This document shows, piece by piece, positions 1 to 8,643 of a stretch of DNA of 48,449 nt (positions within the stretch are counted from its first letter, which is position 1; every line of letters begins with the position of its first letter). The DNA lies in the NCBI GenBank assembly GCA_965367295.1, contig CBDUHN010000026.1, forward strand, positions 1 to 48,449, given 5' to 3'. The DNA comes from JAIVHA01 sp965367295. GTDB lineage: Bacteria; Pseudomonadota; Gammaproteobacteria; DSM-19610. The translations under genes and the position numbers were made by a program. A model generated the notes under the pieces. The model did not search any database, was not told where the DNA came from, and was given only the letters and a program-made list of their open reading frames with translations.

Positions 1-996
1 GAATCCAAAGAATTCCACACCCTCCGCGTTCAGCCGCCACCCGGCAACTACTACACCACCGACATGCTCCGTAAACTCGGCGACAGCTGGGAAAAGTACG
101 GTTCCGGCCTGCAGACCTTCCACGGTCAGACCGGTAACATCATGTTCATCGGTACCGACACCCCCGGCACCCAGCACTTCTTTGATGAAATCAACGAATA
201 CGGTTGGGATCTGGGCGGCGCTGGCCCCTGCGTACGTACCGGTATGTCCTGCGTAGGTGCGGCCCGTTGCGAGCAGTCCTGCTGCAACGAACACGCCATT
301 CACCGTCACCTGCTGTGCAACTTCACCGACGACGTGCATCGTCCGGCACTGCCCTACAAGTTCAAGTTCAAGGTTTCCGGCTGCCCCAACGACTGCCAGA
401 ACGCCATCGAACGTTCGGACTTCGCAGTGATCGGTACCTGGCGCGACAACATGAAGGTCGACCAGGAAGAAGTGAAGGCTTACGTGGCCAAGAAGGGTCG
501 TCAGTACATCCTCGATTACGTGGTCGGCATGTGCCCCACCAAGGCGCTGTCCCTCGCAGACGATGACACCCTGGTCGTGGACAACAGCAACTGCGTGCGC
601 TGCATGCACTGCCTGAACGTCATGCCCAAGGCACTGAGCCCCGGCGATGACAAGGGTGTTTCCATCCTGATCGGTGGTAAGCGTACCCTGAAGATCGGCG
701 ACCTGATGGGTACCGTAGTGGTTCCTTTCAAGAAGCTGGAAACCGATGAAGACTACGAAAGCCTGGTCGAAATGGGTGAAGAAATCATCGACTTCTGGGC
801 CGAAAATGGCCTGGAACATGAACGCTGCGGTGAAATGATCGAGCGTATCGGCCTGATGAACTTCCTGGAAGGTATCGGTATTGAAGTGGATCCGAACATG
901 ATCTCCAACCCGCGTCGCATCTCCTACATCCGCATGGATGGCTGGGACGAGGAAGCCGAGAAGTGGTTCGCCCGCAAGGCTGAAGGTCAGGTGTAA
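1..996 (+). CDS. dsrA: Dissimilatory sulfite reductase alpha subunit (5' truncated)
   Basis: Catalytic alpha subunit of cytoplasmic siroheme sulfite reductase, working in the oxidative direction with DsrB (sulfide-level sulfur to sulfite). The frame is open from base 1, so the gene begins upstream; 331 residues are visible and roughly 85 are missing compared with the usual ~417. Cysteines for the siroheme-coupled [4Fe-4S] lie in GMSCVGAARCEQSCC (codons near 240-280) and SGCPNDC (near 380-395). A ferredoxin-like insert supplies GMCPT and CVRCMHC (near 530-610). It is first in the dsr order, and the downstream dsrEFH and dsrL identify the oxidative type. Identification is by sequence and context; no odd residues were seen. 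Confidence 0.97.
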   Translation, partial: ESKEFHTLRVQPPPGNYYTTDMLRKLGDSWEKYGSGLQTFHGQTGNIMFIGTDTPGTQHFFDEINEYGWDLGGAGPCVRTGMSCVGAARCEQSCCNEHAIHRHLLCNFTDDVHRPALPYKFKFKVSGCPNDCQNAIERSDFAVIGTWRDNMKVDQEEVKAYVAKKGRQYILDYVVGMCPTKALSLADDDTLVVDNSNCVRCMHCLNVMPKALSPGDDKGVSILIGGKRTLKIGDLMGTVVVPFKKLETDEDYESLVEMGEEIIDFWAENGLEHERCGEMIERIGLMNFLEGIGIEVDPNMISNPRRISYIRMDGWDEEAEKWFARKAEGQV

Positions 997-1041
997 GTCA
1001 GTTTCGACTGCATCACTCGGTAGATAACTACCAAGTCAATC

Positions 1042-1066
1042 AGCGGGGCGGACAGCCCGCCCCGCT
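1042..1066 (+). repeat. Perfect GC hairpin in dsrA-dsrB spacer
   Basis: Two perfect 10-base arms (AGCGGGGCGG at 1042-1051 and CCGCCCCGCT at 1057-1066) surround a 5-base loop. No T-tract follows, so a full rho-independent terminator is unlikely. It may be an mRNA processing or stability element that balances dsrA against the distal genes; this role is inferred. Confidence 0.7.
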
Positions 1067-1102
1067 CTGACGATCGAATTAGATAAGTTTCAGGAGACAA
1101 CC

Positions 1103-2179
1103 ATGGCAATGCAAGATATGCGTCAGCCGATCGAATCCGGTTGCCCGGACGGATTCCAGTACATGCATCCCGTGATGCGTAAGAATTTCGGTCAGTGGAA
1201 ATACCACGATGACCCGCGCCCCGGTGTACTGCGTCACGTAGCGCACAGCGGCGATGTCGTTTGGACCGTCAAGGTCGGTACCCAGCGTATTCTCGATATC
1301 TTCACCCTGCGCACCCTGTGCGACATCGGCGACAAGTACGCTGATGGTTACATCCGCTTCACCCTCCGCAGCAACCTGGAATACACCGTTGCGGACGAAG
1401 CCAAGGTCGCGCCCCTGATCGAGGCCGTGGAAAAGGCCGGTTTCGTGGTTGGTGGTACCAAGAACTCCGTAACCTCCCTGTCCCATACCCAGGGCTGGCT
1501 GCACTGCGACATTCCCGGCACCGATGCTTCTGGTGTTGTGAAGTCCATGATGGATGAACTCATTGACGAGTTTAAATCCTGGAACATGCCCAACCGTGTA
1601 CATATCACCACTTCCTGCTGCCAGATCAACTGTGGTGGCCAGGGTGATATCGCGATCAACGTACAGCACACCAAGCCGCCGAAGATCAACCACAGCCTGG
1701 TATCCAACGTCTGTGAACGTCCTTCCGTTGTGGCTCGTTGCCCGGTAGCGGCTATTCGTCCCGCACTGGTCGATGGCAAGCCTTCCCTGGAAGTAGACGA
1801 GAAGAAGTGCATCTGCTGTGGTGCCTGCTTCCCGCCCTGCCCCCCGATGGCGATCAACGATGCCGAGCACAGCAAGCTGGCTGTCTGGGTTGGCGGTAAC
1901 CATTCCAACGCCCGCGGCAAGCCCACCTTCCAGAAGCTGGTGGCATCCGGTATCCCGAACAACCCGCCACGCTGGCCGGAAGCCACTGCTATCGTGAAGC
2001 GCATCCTGAAGGTCTACAAGGAAGACGCAAAGGACTGGGAACGCATCAACGACTGGATCGAGCGTATTGGCTGGCCCCGTTTCTTCGAAAAGACCGGTCT
2101 GCCCTTCACCAAGTACCATGTTGATAACTGGACTGGTGCACGTGCAAACCTGAACGCCTCTACCCACATCCGCTTCTAA
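1103..2179 (+). CDS. dsrB: Dissimilatory sulfite reductase beta subunit
   Basis: Beta subunit of the DsrAB heterotetramer; it carries the catalytically active siroheme in known homologues. The 358-residue length is normal for the family. Visible motifs are the siroheme/[4Fe-4S] cysteines in SCCQINCGG (about residues 171-179), RCPVAAI (about 212), and a ferredoxin cluster CICCGACFPPC (about 235-245). The start at 1103 follows AGGAG at 1092-1096. It lies 106 bases after dsrA, with a strong hairpin in the gap, and 36 bases before dsrE. Confidence 0.98.
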   Translation: MAMQDMRQPIESGCPDGFQYMHPVMRKNFGQWKYHDDPRPGVLRHVAHSGDVVWTVKVGTQRILDIFTLRTLCDIGDKYADGYIRFTLRSNLEYTVADEAKVAPLIEAVEKAGFVVGGTKNSVTSLSHTQGWLHCDIPGTDASGVVKSMMDELIDEFKSWNMPNRVHITTSCCQINCGGQGDIAINVQHTKPPKINHSLVSNVCERPSVVARCPVAAIRPALVDGKPSLEVDEKKCICCGACFPPCPPMAINDAEHSKLAVWVGGNHSNARGKPTFQKLVASGIPNNPPRWPEATAIVKRILKVYKEDAKDWERINDWIERIGWPRFFEKTGLPFTKYHVDNWTGARANLNASTHIRF

Positions 2180-2215
2180 GCGGGTGTGTTTGGCGAATAG
2201 CTCAGAGGTGACTCG

Positions 2216-2608
2216 ATGAAATTGGCAGTAATGGTCAACGAAGGCCCCTATCAACACCAGTCATCGGATAGCGCGCTGCAGTTCGTACGCGCCGCCGTGA
2301 AAAAGGGACACGAGATTTTTCGCGTGTTCTTCTATCACGACGGCGTGAACAACGGCACCCGTTTCCCTGTACCACCGCAAGATGACAGAAATATTGTGGA
2401 AGGCTGGTCCGCTCTGGCGTCCGAACACAATATTGACTTGGTAATCTGTATCGCCGCTGCCCAGCGCCGCGGCATTCTGGACGCGGATGAAGCGAAGCGA
2501 CAGGGCAAAGATGGTAACAACATCGCCCCCGGCTTCCGCATCTCCGGTCTCGGTCAGCTGATCGAAGCCGGTATCCAGGCAGACCGCCTTGTGGTCTTTG
2601 GTGACTAA
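2216..2608 (+). CDS. dsrE: Sulfurtransferase subunit DsrE
   Basis: Subunit of the cytoplasmic DsrE2F2H2 hexamer that passes sulfane sulfur to DsrC. DsrE/TusD fold, 130 residues, with N-terminal MKLAVMVNEGPY and the sulfur-binding cysteine at residue 78 in DLVICIAAAQRRG, the same position as the essential Cys78 of A. vinosum DsrE. GAGGTGA before the ATG serves as ribosome binding site. The dsrEFH trio is the classical marker of sulfur-oxidising rather than sulfate-reducing dsr systems. Confidence 0.97.
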   Translation: MKLAVMVNEGPYQHQSSDSALQFVRAAVKKGHEIFRVFFYHDGVNNGTRFPVPPQDDRNIVEGWSALASEHNIDLVICIAAAQRRGILDADEAKRQGKDGNNIAPGFRISGLGQLIEAGIQADRLVVFGD

Positions 2609-2624
2609 CGTAGGAATTTGAAAA

Positions 2625-3020
2625 ATGGCAGAACCTTGGGAAGACGACGAAGTTGAAGGCCCGGTCTTCAAGTTCATGTACGTAAACCGTAAGGCTCCCT
2701 ACGGCACCATCTATGCCCTGGAGTCTCTGGAAGTGGTGTTGATCGCCGCTGCATTCGAACAGGACGTGAGTCTGGCTTTTGTTGATGACGGTATTTACCA
2801 GATCAAGAAAGGACAGGACACCGCCGGCATCGGCATGAAGAATTTCTCACCAACCTACCGTGCCCTGGAAGGTTATGACGTCGAGAAACTTTATGTCGAG
2901 AAGGAAGCCCTGGAAGAACGCGGCTTGACCACCGACGACCTGATCGTGCCTGTGGAAGTGGTTTCCCGTGCGGAAATGGCTGACCTGATGGACGAGCAGG
3001 ACGTGATTCTGAGCTTCTGA
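2625..3020 (+). CDS. dsrF: Sulfurtransferase subunit DsrF
   Basis: TusC/DsrF-family structural subunit of the DsrEFH hexamer, 131 residues. The typical N-terminal FKFMYVNRKAPYGTIYALE segment is present, and no catalytic cysteine is visible, as expected for DsrF. It starts 16 bases after dsrE and ends 10 bases before dsrH, so the trio is probably translated from one message in near-equal amounts. Confidence 0.96.
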   Translation: MAEPWEDDEVEGPVFKFMYVNRKAPYGTIYALESLEVVLIAAAFEQDVSLAFVDDGIYQIKKGQDTAGIGMKNFSPTYRALEGYDVEKLYVEKEALEERGLTTDDLIVPVEVVSRAEMADLMDEQDVILSF

Positions 3021-3030
3021 GGAGACCACG

Positions 3031-3339
3031 ATGGCACAGTTGCATACGGTAAACAAATCCCCTTTCGAGCGTAATTCATTCAGCTCCTGTCTGGAACACG
3101 CGAAGGAAGGTAGCGGCATTTTTCTGTTTGAAGATGGAGTCTATGCCGCAATGAATGGCACCGCCGTGGCTGACAAGCTCAAAGCAGCCATGTCGGGTCG
3201 TTCCCTGTACGTTCTTGGACCCGATGTGAAAGCACGTGGGCTGTCCGAGGACAACGTGATCGACGGAATCAAGATCGTGGATTACGAAGGCTTCGTTGAT
3301 CTGGTGACTGAGTACGACAAAGTCCAGTCCTGGCTGTAA
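3031..3339 (+). CDS. dsrH: Sulfurtransferase subunit DsrH
   Basis: TusB/DsrH-family subunit of DsrEFH, 102 residues. A cysteine at residue 20 (SFSSCLEHA) matches the conserved Cys20 of A. vinosum DsrH. The short gap after dsrF holds the site GAGGAGACC (ribosome binding) right at the dsrF stop. The downstream gap to dsrC is 41 bases with GAGGAG before the dsrC start. Confidence 0.96.
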   Translation: MAQLHTVNKSPFERNSFSSCLEHAKEGSGIFLFEDGVYAAMNGTAVADKLKAAMSGRSLYVLGPDVKARGLSEDNVIDGIKIVDYEGFVDLVTEYDKVQSWL

Positions 3340-3380
3340 GCGAACTATTAACTGCACTCATCCCAACGAGGAGATGTAAC

Positions 3381-3713
3381 ATGGCTATCGAAGTAAACGG
3401 CAAAATGCTGGAAGTCGACGAAGAAGGTTACCTGGCTGACCTGAACCAGTGGGAGCCTGAAGCAGCGACCGTTATGGCCGCGGCTGAAGATCAGGAACTG
3501 ACCGATGCCCACTGGGAAGTAATCAACTTCCTGCGTGAGTACTACGAAGAGTACCAGATCGCCCCTGCGGTTCGCGTTCTGACCAAGGCGATTGGCAAGA
3601 AACTGGGCAAGGACAAAGGCAACAGCAAGTACCTGTACGAACTGTTCCCCTACGGCCCAGCCAAGCAGGCATGTAAGTATGCCGGCCTGCCCAAGCCGAC
3701 CGGTTGCGTATAA
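3381..3713 (+). CDS. dsrC: Sulfur carrier protein DsrC
   Basis: Small soluble sulfur carrier that receives sulfur from DsrEFH, presents it to DsrAB and is released through DsrK as a trisulfide/disulfide. 110 residues. The flexible C-terminal arm carries both redox cysteines: Cys98 (QACKYAG) and the penultimate Cys109 (PKPTGCV), spaced 11 residues as in DsrC and unlike TusE, which lacks the first. GAGGAG sits at about 3369-3374. A GC hairpin directly downstream may stabilise this usually very abundant message. Confidence 0.98.
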   Translation: MAIEVNGKMLEVDEEGYLADLNQWEPEAATVMAAAEDQELTDAHWEVINFLREYYEEYQIAPAVRVLTKAIGKKLGKDKGNSKYLYELFPYGPAKQACKYAGLPKPTGCV

Positions 3714-3739
3714 TACGCGCCCCAGGTTAGGAACTCCGA

Positions 3740-3759
3740 GGGGGGCTGCGAGGCCCCCC
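3740..3759 (+). repeat. GC hairpin downstream of dsrC
   Basis: GGGGGGC (3740-3746) pairs with GCCCCCC (3753-3759) across a 6-base loop, 26 bases after the dsrC stop. Only scattered T residues follow, so it is an attenuating or 3'-stabilising structure rather than a clear terminator. It is well placed to set dsrC mRNA above dsrM, which is inferred from the known high abundance of DsrC. Confidence 0.65.
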
Positions 3760-3791
3760 ACTCCCATTTACCACATGAATAGGAGCTGACA

Positions 3792-4532
3792 GTGTCGCTC
3801 GTAACAGGCCTGTACGTCGTACTGTTCTATGCCGCCACGATACTCCTGGTGGCCGGATTGGCATTTCGCATTAAAAAATATGCGACCACGCCTGCTCCCC
3901 TCAAGATTCCCACCACGCCAGCACCAACCACACAGTCCGGTGTTGTATGGCGTCTGATACGCGAAGTGGTCTTCTTCGAGAGCCTGTTCAAATCCAATAA
4001 GTGGATTTGGCTGTTTGGTTATCTCTTCCACTTTGGCATGCTGCTGGTGCTGCTGCGCCATCTGCGCTATTTCACGGATCCGGTCTGGTTCTGGGTCGAC
4101 CTGATTCAACCTTTCGGCAAATATGCCAGCTTTGCCATGGTGGCCGGTCTCGTTGGCCTCTGGGCTCGCCGTTTCCTGGTGGATCGCGTGCGCTACATCA
4201 GCGCCCCCTCTGACCACCTGATGCTGGCACTACTATTGGGTATTGCTATTTCCGGCATGTCCATGACCTTTGTGTCACACACTGACATCGTCATGGTGAA
4301 GACATTCTTCCTGGGCCTGATGCGTTTTTCACCGCAGCCCCTGCCGACTGACCCGCTGCTGCTCATTCACCTGGGCCTGGTGGTCACATTGATGATCGTG
4401 TTTCCGATCAGCAAGTTGTTGCATGCGCCAGGTGTATTCTTCAGTCCCACGCGCAACCAGGTGGACAATCCGCGCGAGAAACGCCATCTCGCACCCTGGG
4501 CTGCCAAGCTGGAATCGGGCGACCAGCGCTAA
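3792..4532 (+). CDS. dsrM: DsrM, b-type cytochrome subunit of DsrMKJOP
   Basis: Inner-membrane quinone-interacting diheme cytochrome b of the NarI family. 246 residues with about five hydrophobic segments (near 4-25, 72-95, 112-132, 145-165, 188-212). Candidate heme ligands are His in LFHFG, LRHLRY, IHLGL and LLHAPG. The start is GTG at 3792, preceded by AGGAG at 3781-3785. It is followed by dsrK after 24 bases, the invariable dsrMK pairing. Confidence 0.96.
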   Translation: MSLVTGLYVVLFYAATILLVAGLAFRIKKYATTPAPLKIPTTPAPTTQSGVVWRLIREVVFFESLFKSNKWIWLFGYLFHFGMLLVLLRHLRYFTDPVWFWVDLIQPFGKYASFAMVAGLVGLWARRFLVDRVRYISAPSDHLMLALLLGIAISGMSMTFVSHTDIVMVKTFFLGLMRFSPQPLPTDPLLLIHLGLVVTLMIVFPISKLLHAPGVFFSPTRNQVDNPREKRHLAPWAAKLESGDQR

Positions 4533-4556
4533 TCCCCGGATCTAAGGAGTCAAGAC

Positions 4557-6080
4557 GTGGCTGATTTTGAGGTTCCAGTACTTCGCGAATACCCCATCAT
4601 TCCCAAACTCAAAGAGGGAACGATGGCACACAGCGCACCATTCGTGGCCAAGGCCCAATTCCAGCAGGAACTGGGCTTCCCCGGTGAACTGCTGGACAAT
4701 TGGAAAGAAGTGGCCATCGACAAGATGGGCGAACTGTGCACCAAGTACCGCTCCCTGCAGGTCTATCTGGACTCCTGCGTGAAATGCGGTGCCTGTACCG
4801 ACAAGTGTCACTACTACCTCGGTACCACAGATCCCAAGAATATGCCGGTGGCGCGCCAGGACCTGCTGCGCAAGGTCTATCGTCGCTACTACACCTTCGC
4901 CGGCAAGTACTTCCCGAAACTGGTCGGCGCGGTTGACCTGACCGAGGAAGTATTGGACGACTGGTACAGTTATTTTCACCAGTGTTCCCAGTGTCGCCGC
5001 TGCTCGGTGTTCTGCCCCTATGGCATCGATACCGCAGAAATCTCCATGGCCGCCCGCGAAATCATGGATGCCGTGGGCAAGGGTCAGAAATACTGTAACG
5101 AGATCATCGGCAAGGTCTACAAGATCGGCAACAACCTCGGTCTTCCCGAGCCGGCCCTGCGCGATACCCTGGAAGGTATCGAGGAAGATGTTGAAGACGA
5201 AACCGGCGTCAAGGTCCGTTACCCGCTTGACGAGAAGGGTGCCGACGTACTGCTGATCACCCCGTCGGCCGATTTTTTCGCCGAACCCCACGTGGACGGC
5301 CTGATCGGCTATGGCAAGGTGTTCCATGAAGCCGGCATCAGCTGGACCCTGAGCTCCAAGGCTTCGGAAGCAGCCAACTTCGGCATGTTCATCGGTTCCT
5401 ATGAAAATATGCGCCGGGTTTCCCTGCGAATTCGTGAAGCCGCGCTGGAACTGGGCGTCAAACGCATCGTGTTCGGTGAGTGCGGCCATGCCTGGCGTGT
5501 TGCCTACAGCTTCCTGAACACCCTCGCCGGCCCATTCGACTTCCTGGATCCCAACTATCCGGTCCCGCAACATATCTGCGAACTGACCAATGGCCTGATC
5601 AAGGAAGGCAAGCTTAAGTTCGACAAGTCGCAGAACGACCACATGAAGCTTACTTTCCACGATTCCTGCAACGTGGCACGTGCTTCACGCATGGGTGACA
5701 AACCCGGTGGCCAGTTCACTATTCCGCGAGATGTCATCAAGGCCTGCTGTAACTACTTCTACGATATGCCGCGGGATACCATCCATGAAAGCACCTACTG
5801 CTGTGGTGGTGGCGGTGGCCTGTTGACCGATGACCTGATGGAACTGCGCGTCAAGGGTGCGATGCCGCGCATGCAGGCCCTCAAGTCCGTGGTTGAAGAG
5901 CATGGTGTCACCAACCTGGCGGCCATATGCGCAATCTGCAAGAGCCAGTTCTCGAAGACCTTGCCCTACTATGGCTTCCAGATGGATGCAATCGTAAGCG
6001 TTCACCAGCTGGTAAGTAATGCCATCATCCTCAGCGATGCACCCAAGGATGATGAAGATGAGGATGGTGACGACGCCTAG
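4557..6080 (+). CDS. dsrK: DsrK, HdrD-like iron-sulfur subunit
   Basis: Cytoplasmic catalytic subunit of DsrMKJOP, related to heterodisulfide reductase HdrD and expected to act on DsrC disulfide/trisulfide. 507 residues. Two [4Fe-4S] motifs lie near residues 78-90 (CVKCGACTDKC) and 142-155 (CSQCRRCSVFC). A CCG-type noncubane cluster site is built from ECGHAWR, DSCNVA, YCCGGGGGL and CAICKSQ (about residues 308-466). The C-terminus is an acidic tail (DDEDEDGDDA). The start is GTG at 4557 after AAGGAG. Confidence 0.97.
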   Translation: MADFEVPVLREYPIIPKLKEGTMAHSAPFVAKAQFQQELGFPGELLDNWKEVAIDKMGELCTKYRSLQVYLDSCVKCGACTDKCHYYLGTTDPKNMPVARQDLLRKVYRRYYTFAGKYFPKLVGAVDLTEEVLDDWYSYFHQCSQCRRCSVFCPYGIDTAEISMAAREIMDAVGKGQKYCNEIIGKVYKIGNNLGLPEPALRDTLEGIEEDVEDETGVKVRYPLDEKGADVLLITPSADFFAEPHVDGLIGYGKVFHEAGISWTLSSKASEAANFGMFIGSYENMRRVSLRIREAALELGVKRIVFGECGHAWRVAYSFLNTLAGPFDFLDPNYPVPQHICELTNGLIKEGKLKFDKSQNDHMKLTFHDSCNVARASRMGDKPGGQFTIPRDVIKACCNYFYDMPRDTIHESTYCCGGGGGLLTDDLMELRVKGAMPRMQALKSVVEEHGVTNLAAICAICKSQFSKTLPYYGFQMDAIVSVHQLVSNAIILSDAPKDDEDEDGDDA

Positions 6081-6153
6081 TCGCGTGACCATACACTTTT
6101 TAGTTAACACCTAAATACGAAATAGACCGGATTTATCCGACAGGAGAACAGGC

Positions 6154-8112
6154 ATGGCAACTTCTCGTGACGACATGAATAAATTGACTTTCCGTCGATT
6201 TGAAGACGGTAATCACACATGGGATGACCTGACCGACAAGATCTTTATTGGCGATCATTCTCACAAGTGCCCCACCTATGTGCACCGTACCCCGCCGTGC
6301 CAGGGTAGCTGTCCCTCCGGTGAAGACATCCGCGGCTGGCTGCAGATCGTGCGTGGCATCGAAAAGCCCGCCGAAGGCATGGAATGGCAGGAATACGCCT
6401 TCCATCGTCTTACCGATGCCAACCCCTTCCCCGCAATGATGGGTCGTGTGTGTCCTGCCCCCTGCGAAGATGGCTGCAACCGTAACGAAGTTGAAGATTT
6501 TGTCGGTATCAACTCCGTCGAGCAGTTCATTGGGGATACCGCCAAGGCCAATGGCTATAAATTCGAAGTACCGGCACTGACGAGCGACAAGAAGGTCGCA
6601 ATCATCGGTGGTGGCCCCGCTGGCATGGCTGCCGCCTACCAGTTACGTCGCATGGGCTATGCCTCCACCATTTTCGATGAGCATGATCAGCTCGGTGGGA
6701 TGTTCCGCTACGGTATCCCGGGCTATCGCACACCGCGTGAATTCCTCGACCGTGAATGCCAGCGCATCATCGAGATGGGCGATATCGAAGTCAAACTGAA
6801 CACCCGTGTGGGCCGTGACGTTGCCGTTGCCGACCTGGAAAAAGAATACGGCGCTATCCTCTGGGCCATCGGCTGCTCCACCGGTCGCCGTCTGCCCGTG
6901 CCCGGTGCCGACGCACCCAACTGCGTAAGCGGTGTACAGTTCCTGGAAGCCTTCAATACCGGGCGTCTGCAAAAGGTCCCCGCCAAGCTGGTATGTGTGG
7001 GTGGTGGTGATACCTCCATCGACGTGGTGTCCGTTGCCCGCCGTCTGGGTCAGATCAAATCCGACAATCCGAAGGATCGTCAGGAAGCCATTGAAGCCGC
7101 CGTACTGGGTTACGTGACCCATGACACCATTGCCGTGGCTTCCAAAGAGGGTGCAGAGGTTACCCTGACCTCGCTGTTCGCGAAGGAAAACATGACGGCT
7201 GCCGAACATGAAGTCATGGATGCCCTGAAGGAAGGCGTTACCATTCTGGATGGTGTAATGCCCGTCGAAGTGGTGCTGAACGCTGAAGGGCGCGCCACGG
7301 GTCTGAAGGTTGCCGATTGCAAACTGGACGGTGGCCGTCCGGTTCCTGTGGAAGGTACCGAGCGCGTGATCGAGGCCGACATGATCGTATCTGCCATTGG
7401 CCAGGGTGGCGACATGACGGGGCTGGAAGAGTATGACAACGGTCGCGGTCTGATGGACGCCGACAAGTTCTACCAGCTACCCAACAAGCCAGGTCATTTC
7501 GTGGCAGGCGATATCATTCGCCCACACCTGCTGACCACTGCCATCGGTCAGGCCTCCATCGCAGCCGAGACCATCGACCACTACCTGAAAAACGAAGAGC
7601 AGACCAAGCGTCCGAAGGTGGACAAGCACCACTTCCATCTGCTGGACAAGCTGAAGGAAGCCGGTCTTTCCCCGGAAGGTTACGAAAACCGCGGCGAAAC
7701 CCGCGGCACCTCCAGCGCGAAATTCGCAGTCCACAACTACGAGGACCGCTCGAAGAACGAAGTCATCCCGGCTACCAAGCTGTTCCTGGGGCACTTCCCC
7801 TTCAATCCGCGTCACAAGCGCCAGGAAGTCGTGCCGGATGCAACGGAAGTACTGGGACACTTCGAAGAACGCGTCATTGGGCTCGATGCCGAAACCGCAA
7901 AACAGGAAGCGGATCGTTGCATGAGCTGTGGCATGTGCTTCGAATGTGACAACTGCGTAATCTATTGCCCGCAGGATGCCATCTTCCGCGTCAACAAGGC
8001 CGAGTCGACTACCGGTCGCTACGTGGACACCGACTATAGCAAGTGTGTTGGTTGCCATATCTGCGCCGATGTATGCCCAACCGGCTACATTGACATGGCT
8101 CTGGGTGAGTAA
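6154..8112 (+). CDS. dsrL: DsrL, iron-sulfur flavoprotein NAD(P)H:acceptor oxidoreductase
   Basis: Cytoplasmic GltD-like flavoprotein that interacts with DsrAB and couples sulfur oxidation to NAD(P)+ in oxidisers. 652 residues. The N-terminal cysteine-rich domain (about 45-110) has CQGSCPSGED and CPAPCEDGC. FAD binding is at IIGGGPAGMAAAYQLR (about 149-165) and nucleotide binding at CVGGGDTSIDVVS (about 282-295). Two C-terminal [4Fe-4S] motifs are CMSCGMCFECDNCVIYCP and CVGCHICADVCP (about 589-645). AGGAG precedes the ATG. The 73-base gap after dsrK is unusually AT-rich for this operon. Confidence 0.97.
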   Translation: MATSRDDMNKLTFRRFEDGNHTWDDLTDKIFIGDHSHKCPTYVHRTPPCQGSCPSGEDIRGWLQIVRGIEKPAEGMEWQEYAFHRLTDANPFPAMMGRVCPAPCEDGCNRNEVEDFVGINSVEQFIGDTAKANGYKFEVPALTSDKKVAIIGGGPAGMAAAYQLRRMGYASTIFDEHDQLGGMFRYGIPGYRTPREFLDRECQRIIEMGDIEVKLNTRVGRDVAVADLEKEYGAILWAIGCSTGRRLPVPGADAPNCVSGVQFLEAFNTGRLQKVPAKLVCVGGGDTSIDVVSVARRLGQIKSDNPKDRQEAIEAAVLGYVTHDTIAVASKEGAEVTLTSLFAKENMTAAEHEVMDALKEGVTILDGVMPVEVVLNAEGRATGLKVADCKLDGGRPVPVEGTERVIEADMIVSAIGQGGDMTGLEEYDNGRGLMDADKFYQLPNKPGHFVAGDIIRPHLLTTAIGQASIAAETIDHYLKNEEQTKRPKVDKHHFHLLDKLKEAGLSPEGYENRGETRGTSSAKFAVHNYEDRSKNEVIPATKLFLGHFPFNPRHKRQEVVPDATEVLGHFEERVIGLDAETAKQEADRCMSCGMCFECDNCVIYCPQDAIFRVNKAESTTGRYVDTDYSKCVGCHICADVCPTGYIDMALGE

Positions 8113-8127
8113 AGCAAGGGAGTCGAC

Positions 8128-8643
8128 ATGACCCGTTTGTCTCGGTTCGGAAAGAACCTAGCTACCGGAATCCTGGCTCTGGCCACCTTCGTTCTGCCCC
8201 TCGCGGGGCAGGCCGGAGACGTGCCCATGCCCGATGTTCCTGAAGCACAGCGTCACTATAGTGCGGATTCAGCTTGTGTGGCTCCGGTTGCAGAAATGCG
8301 CAAGAATCACATGCAGTACATCCTGCACCAGCGTGATGAAACCATGCATGAGGGCATTCGCACCCGCCAGTTTTCCCTGGAAGAGTGCATCAACTGCCAC
8401 GTACCAAAAAATACCGACGTACGAGTGGAAAGTCCGAAGCATTTCTGCAACAGCTGTCATACCTATGCAGCCGTGAAAATCGACTGCTTCGAATGTCACG
8501 CGGATCGCCCTGTTACGCCGACAAGTTTTCATCCCATGACCTCGGGACGTATGCCCCACCATGGCGATGAAATTTCCCTGCAGGAAGGACTGTCCGAAGA
8601 AGCCCTGCTGGTGCTGAGCAATCAGGGGAGTAATCAGGAATGA
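8128..8643 (+). CDS. dsrJ: DsrJ, periplasmic triheme cytochrome c
   Basis: Periplasmic electron-transfer subunit of DsrMKJOP. 171 residues with an N-terminal hydrophobic signal/anchor (about 11-29, ending GQAGD). Three CxxCH heme c sites are visible: CINCH, CNSCH and CFECH. Cys50 in DSACVAP is the probable equivalent of the unusual His/Cys heme ligand described in A. vinosum DsrJ; this assignment is by position only. The stop overlaps the dsrO start by 4 bases (ATGA), suggesting translational coupling. Confidence 0.96.
   Translation: MTRLSRFGKNLATGILALATFVLPLAGQAGDVPMPDVPEAQRHYSADSACVAPVAEMRKNHMQYILHQRDETMHEGIRTRQFSLEECINCHVPKNTDVRVESPKHFCNSCHTYAAVKIDCFECHADRPVTPTSFHPMTSGRMPHHGDEISLQEGLSEEALLVLSNQGSNQE

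Noticed and set aside
1079..2257. 392-codon open frame antisense to dsrB
   Set aside because: Lies entirely opposite a certain gene, shows no domain and is a by-product of GC-rich codon bias.
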